A stretch of 41,676 nt of DNA from Gammaproteobacteria bacterium (lineage in GTDB: Bacteria > Pseudomonadota > Gammaproteobacteria > DRLM01): NCBI GenBank assembly GCA_023266095.1, contig JAHFRV010000027.1, positions 1 through 41,676 of the forward strand, in the 5' to 3' direction. Positions 40,852 to 41,676 of the stretch are shown one piece after another. The notes under the pieces were generated by a model. It saw nothing but the letters and a program-made list of their open reading frames with translations, ran no database searches and had not been told where the DNA came from. A program made the translations under genes and the position numbers. The first letter of the stretch is position 1; every line of letters starts with the position of its first letter.

Positions 40852-41513
40852 CCGAGCTTGCGCGCCAGGGTCACCCCATCCCCGATCGGCACCATGCAGA
40901 AATCGATGCGGGTATCGCCGAATATAAACTCATTGAACCGGCGTATCGCCACGGTCGCCTCGCGCCGGTCATCCGGGTTGGCGACGCTGCCGCCCCACAA
41001 TACGTTATCGACGGCGATGAGACCACCCGGCCGCAGCAAACTCAGGCAGCGCTCGTAGTAGTCACGCAGATTAAGTTTATCTGCGTCGATAAAGGCAAAA
41101 TCAAACGTCCCGGCACCTCCGCCAGCGATCAGTTCATTCAAGGTATCGAGCGCCGGTGCCAACCGCAGCTCGATCTTCCGCTCGACCCCGGCCTGCCGCC
41201 AATAACGCCGCGCCATCGTGGTCCACTCCACACTGACATCACAGGCGATTAAACGTCCATCGTCGGGCAACGCCTCCGCCATCAGCAATGCGCTGTAGCC
41301 GGTGAAGGTCCCGACTTCGATAACACGTTTGGCGCCGATGAGTTTGACCAGCAGGGCCATGAACTGACCTTGGTCGGGAGAGACTTGCATCATCCCCATC
41401 TCCAACCGGTTGGTTTCCTCGCGCAAGGCTCGGTGCAAAGGTGTATCGCGCAAGGAAACCGACAACAGGTATTTATAGAGAGCGTCATTCAGATTCAGCG
41501 TTTGTTTTCCCAT
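40848..41513 (-). CDS. SAM-dependent O-methyltransferase (CCoAOMT-like)
   Basis: Cytoplasmic class I methyltransferase of 221 aa in the Methyltransf_3 (catechol/caffeoyl-CoA O-methyltransferase) family. The SAM-binding motif is VIEVGTFTGYSALLMAEAL. Metal-binding acidic residues lie in FAFIDADKLN and AVDNVLWGGSV, so it should be Mg-dependent. The length is complete and typical. The ATG at 41513 is followed by GKQTLNLND. The bacterial members act on varied catechol-like substrates; none can be inferred here. No operon partner is seen. Confidence 0.92.
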   Translation of the reverse strand: MGKQTLNLNDALYKYLLSVSLRDTPLHRALREETNRLEMGMMQVSPDQGQFMALLVKLIGAKRVIEVGTFTGYSALLMAEALPDDGRLIACDVSVEWTTMARRYWRQAGVERKIELRLAPALDTLNELIAGGGAGTFDFAFIDADKLNLRDYYERCLSLLRPGGLIAVDNVLWGGSVANPDDRREATVAIRRFNEFIFGDTRIDFCMVPIGDGVTLARKLG

Positions 41514-41621
41514 GGTGTCAGTCCTGTCGCTCAGAAAAAATTAAGATGCGTATCGCTAGACAGTGTCGTCGCGAGATGTCGTAAACTATGGCTTCATGAC
41601 ATTCTGGCGAGGCTAAGACCA

Positions 41622-41676
41622 ATGACTGAAAGCGCAAGGCGACACGACCTGTCGGATGCCGCATGGCGGCTTCTTG
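41622..41676 (+). mobile_element. 5' end of an IS5-like transposase (cut by window edge)
   Basis: The last 18 codons read MTESARRHDLSDAAWRLL, the usual opening of IS5-family (DUF4096-type) transposases. The preceding segment from about 41559 (AGACAGTGTCGTCGCG) may be the left terminal repeat, but the right end lies outside the window, so this cannot be confirmed. Confidence 0.6.

Overview
The window looks like chromosomal DNA from a GC-rich Gram-negative bacterium, most likely a gammaproteobacterium. Supporting signs are the outer-membrane porin, Tat- and Sec-exported periplasmic proteins, PEP-CTERM surface proteins, glycolate oxidase GlcDEF, a TRAP transporter and several sigma-54 (-24/-12) promoters. 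No rRNA, tRNA or CRISPR array was seen. The window starts inside a c-di-GMP turnover gene and ends inside the first codons of an IS5-like transposase.

Layout. 1-1297: GGDEF/EAL protein (partial, minus). 1469-7066: assimilatory nitrate/nitrite reduction operon nirB-nirD-nasA (minus) behind a sigma-54 promoter. 7373-9265: a glutamine-amidotransferase protein, then molybdenum-cofactor genes mobA and moaB. 9827-10335: a probably frameshifted unknown gene. 10304-14270: a plus-strand set of OprB-like porin, DUF4198 protein, CopC and CopD, in which all three exported proteins are predicted to begin with histidine after signal cleavage. 13836-21819: a minus-strand catabolic cluster (phosphoketolase-like TPP enzyme, DUF1537 sugar-acid kinase, glcD, glcE, glcF) with a divergent IclR regulator (21944-22693) and a clean palindromic operator between them. 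22880-23575: cysH. 23745-27416: TRAP transporter with TatT, DctP, DctQ and DctM. 27872-31583: a large secreted subtilase carrying many EF-hand-type calcium loops and a C-terminal dockerin, followed directly by a cohesin-domain PEP-CTERM protein. 31537-34580: nitrate ABC transporter nrtA-nrtB-nrtD (minus). 35345-39093: MFS nitrate transporter, PP2C-phosphatase/Ser-Thr-kinase fusion, and the ANTAR antiterminator NasT. 39590-41513: a second PEP-CTERM protein with its own sigma-54 promoter, a cold-shock protein and an O-methyltransferase.

How it works together. Most of the window serves nitrate assimilation: two uptake systems, the reductases, Mo-cofactor synthesis and regulation. Sigma-54 boxes with the correct GG-N10-GC spacing precede nirB, nrtA, nasT and (weaker) narK. 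The nrtA transcript is predicted to start with a hairpin pair, one with a six-base A1/G4 loop as recognised by ANTAR proteins, followed by an intrinsic terminator. NasT from the same locus is the obvious candidate to relieve it.

The most novel candidates are: (1) the adjacent dockerin-protease and exosortase-sorted cohesin, which suggests a protease captured on the cell surface; (2) the glycolate-oxidase/DUF1537-kinase/phosphoketolase-like cluster, which matches no pathway I can name; (3) the sigma-54 plus NasT-type leader upstream of nrtA. A decayed copy of the 3' end of nrtD on the far side of the protease/cohesin pair suggests this pair was inserted next to, or duplicated with, the nitrate transporter.
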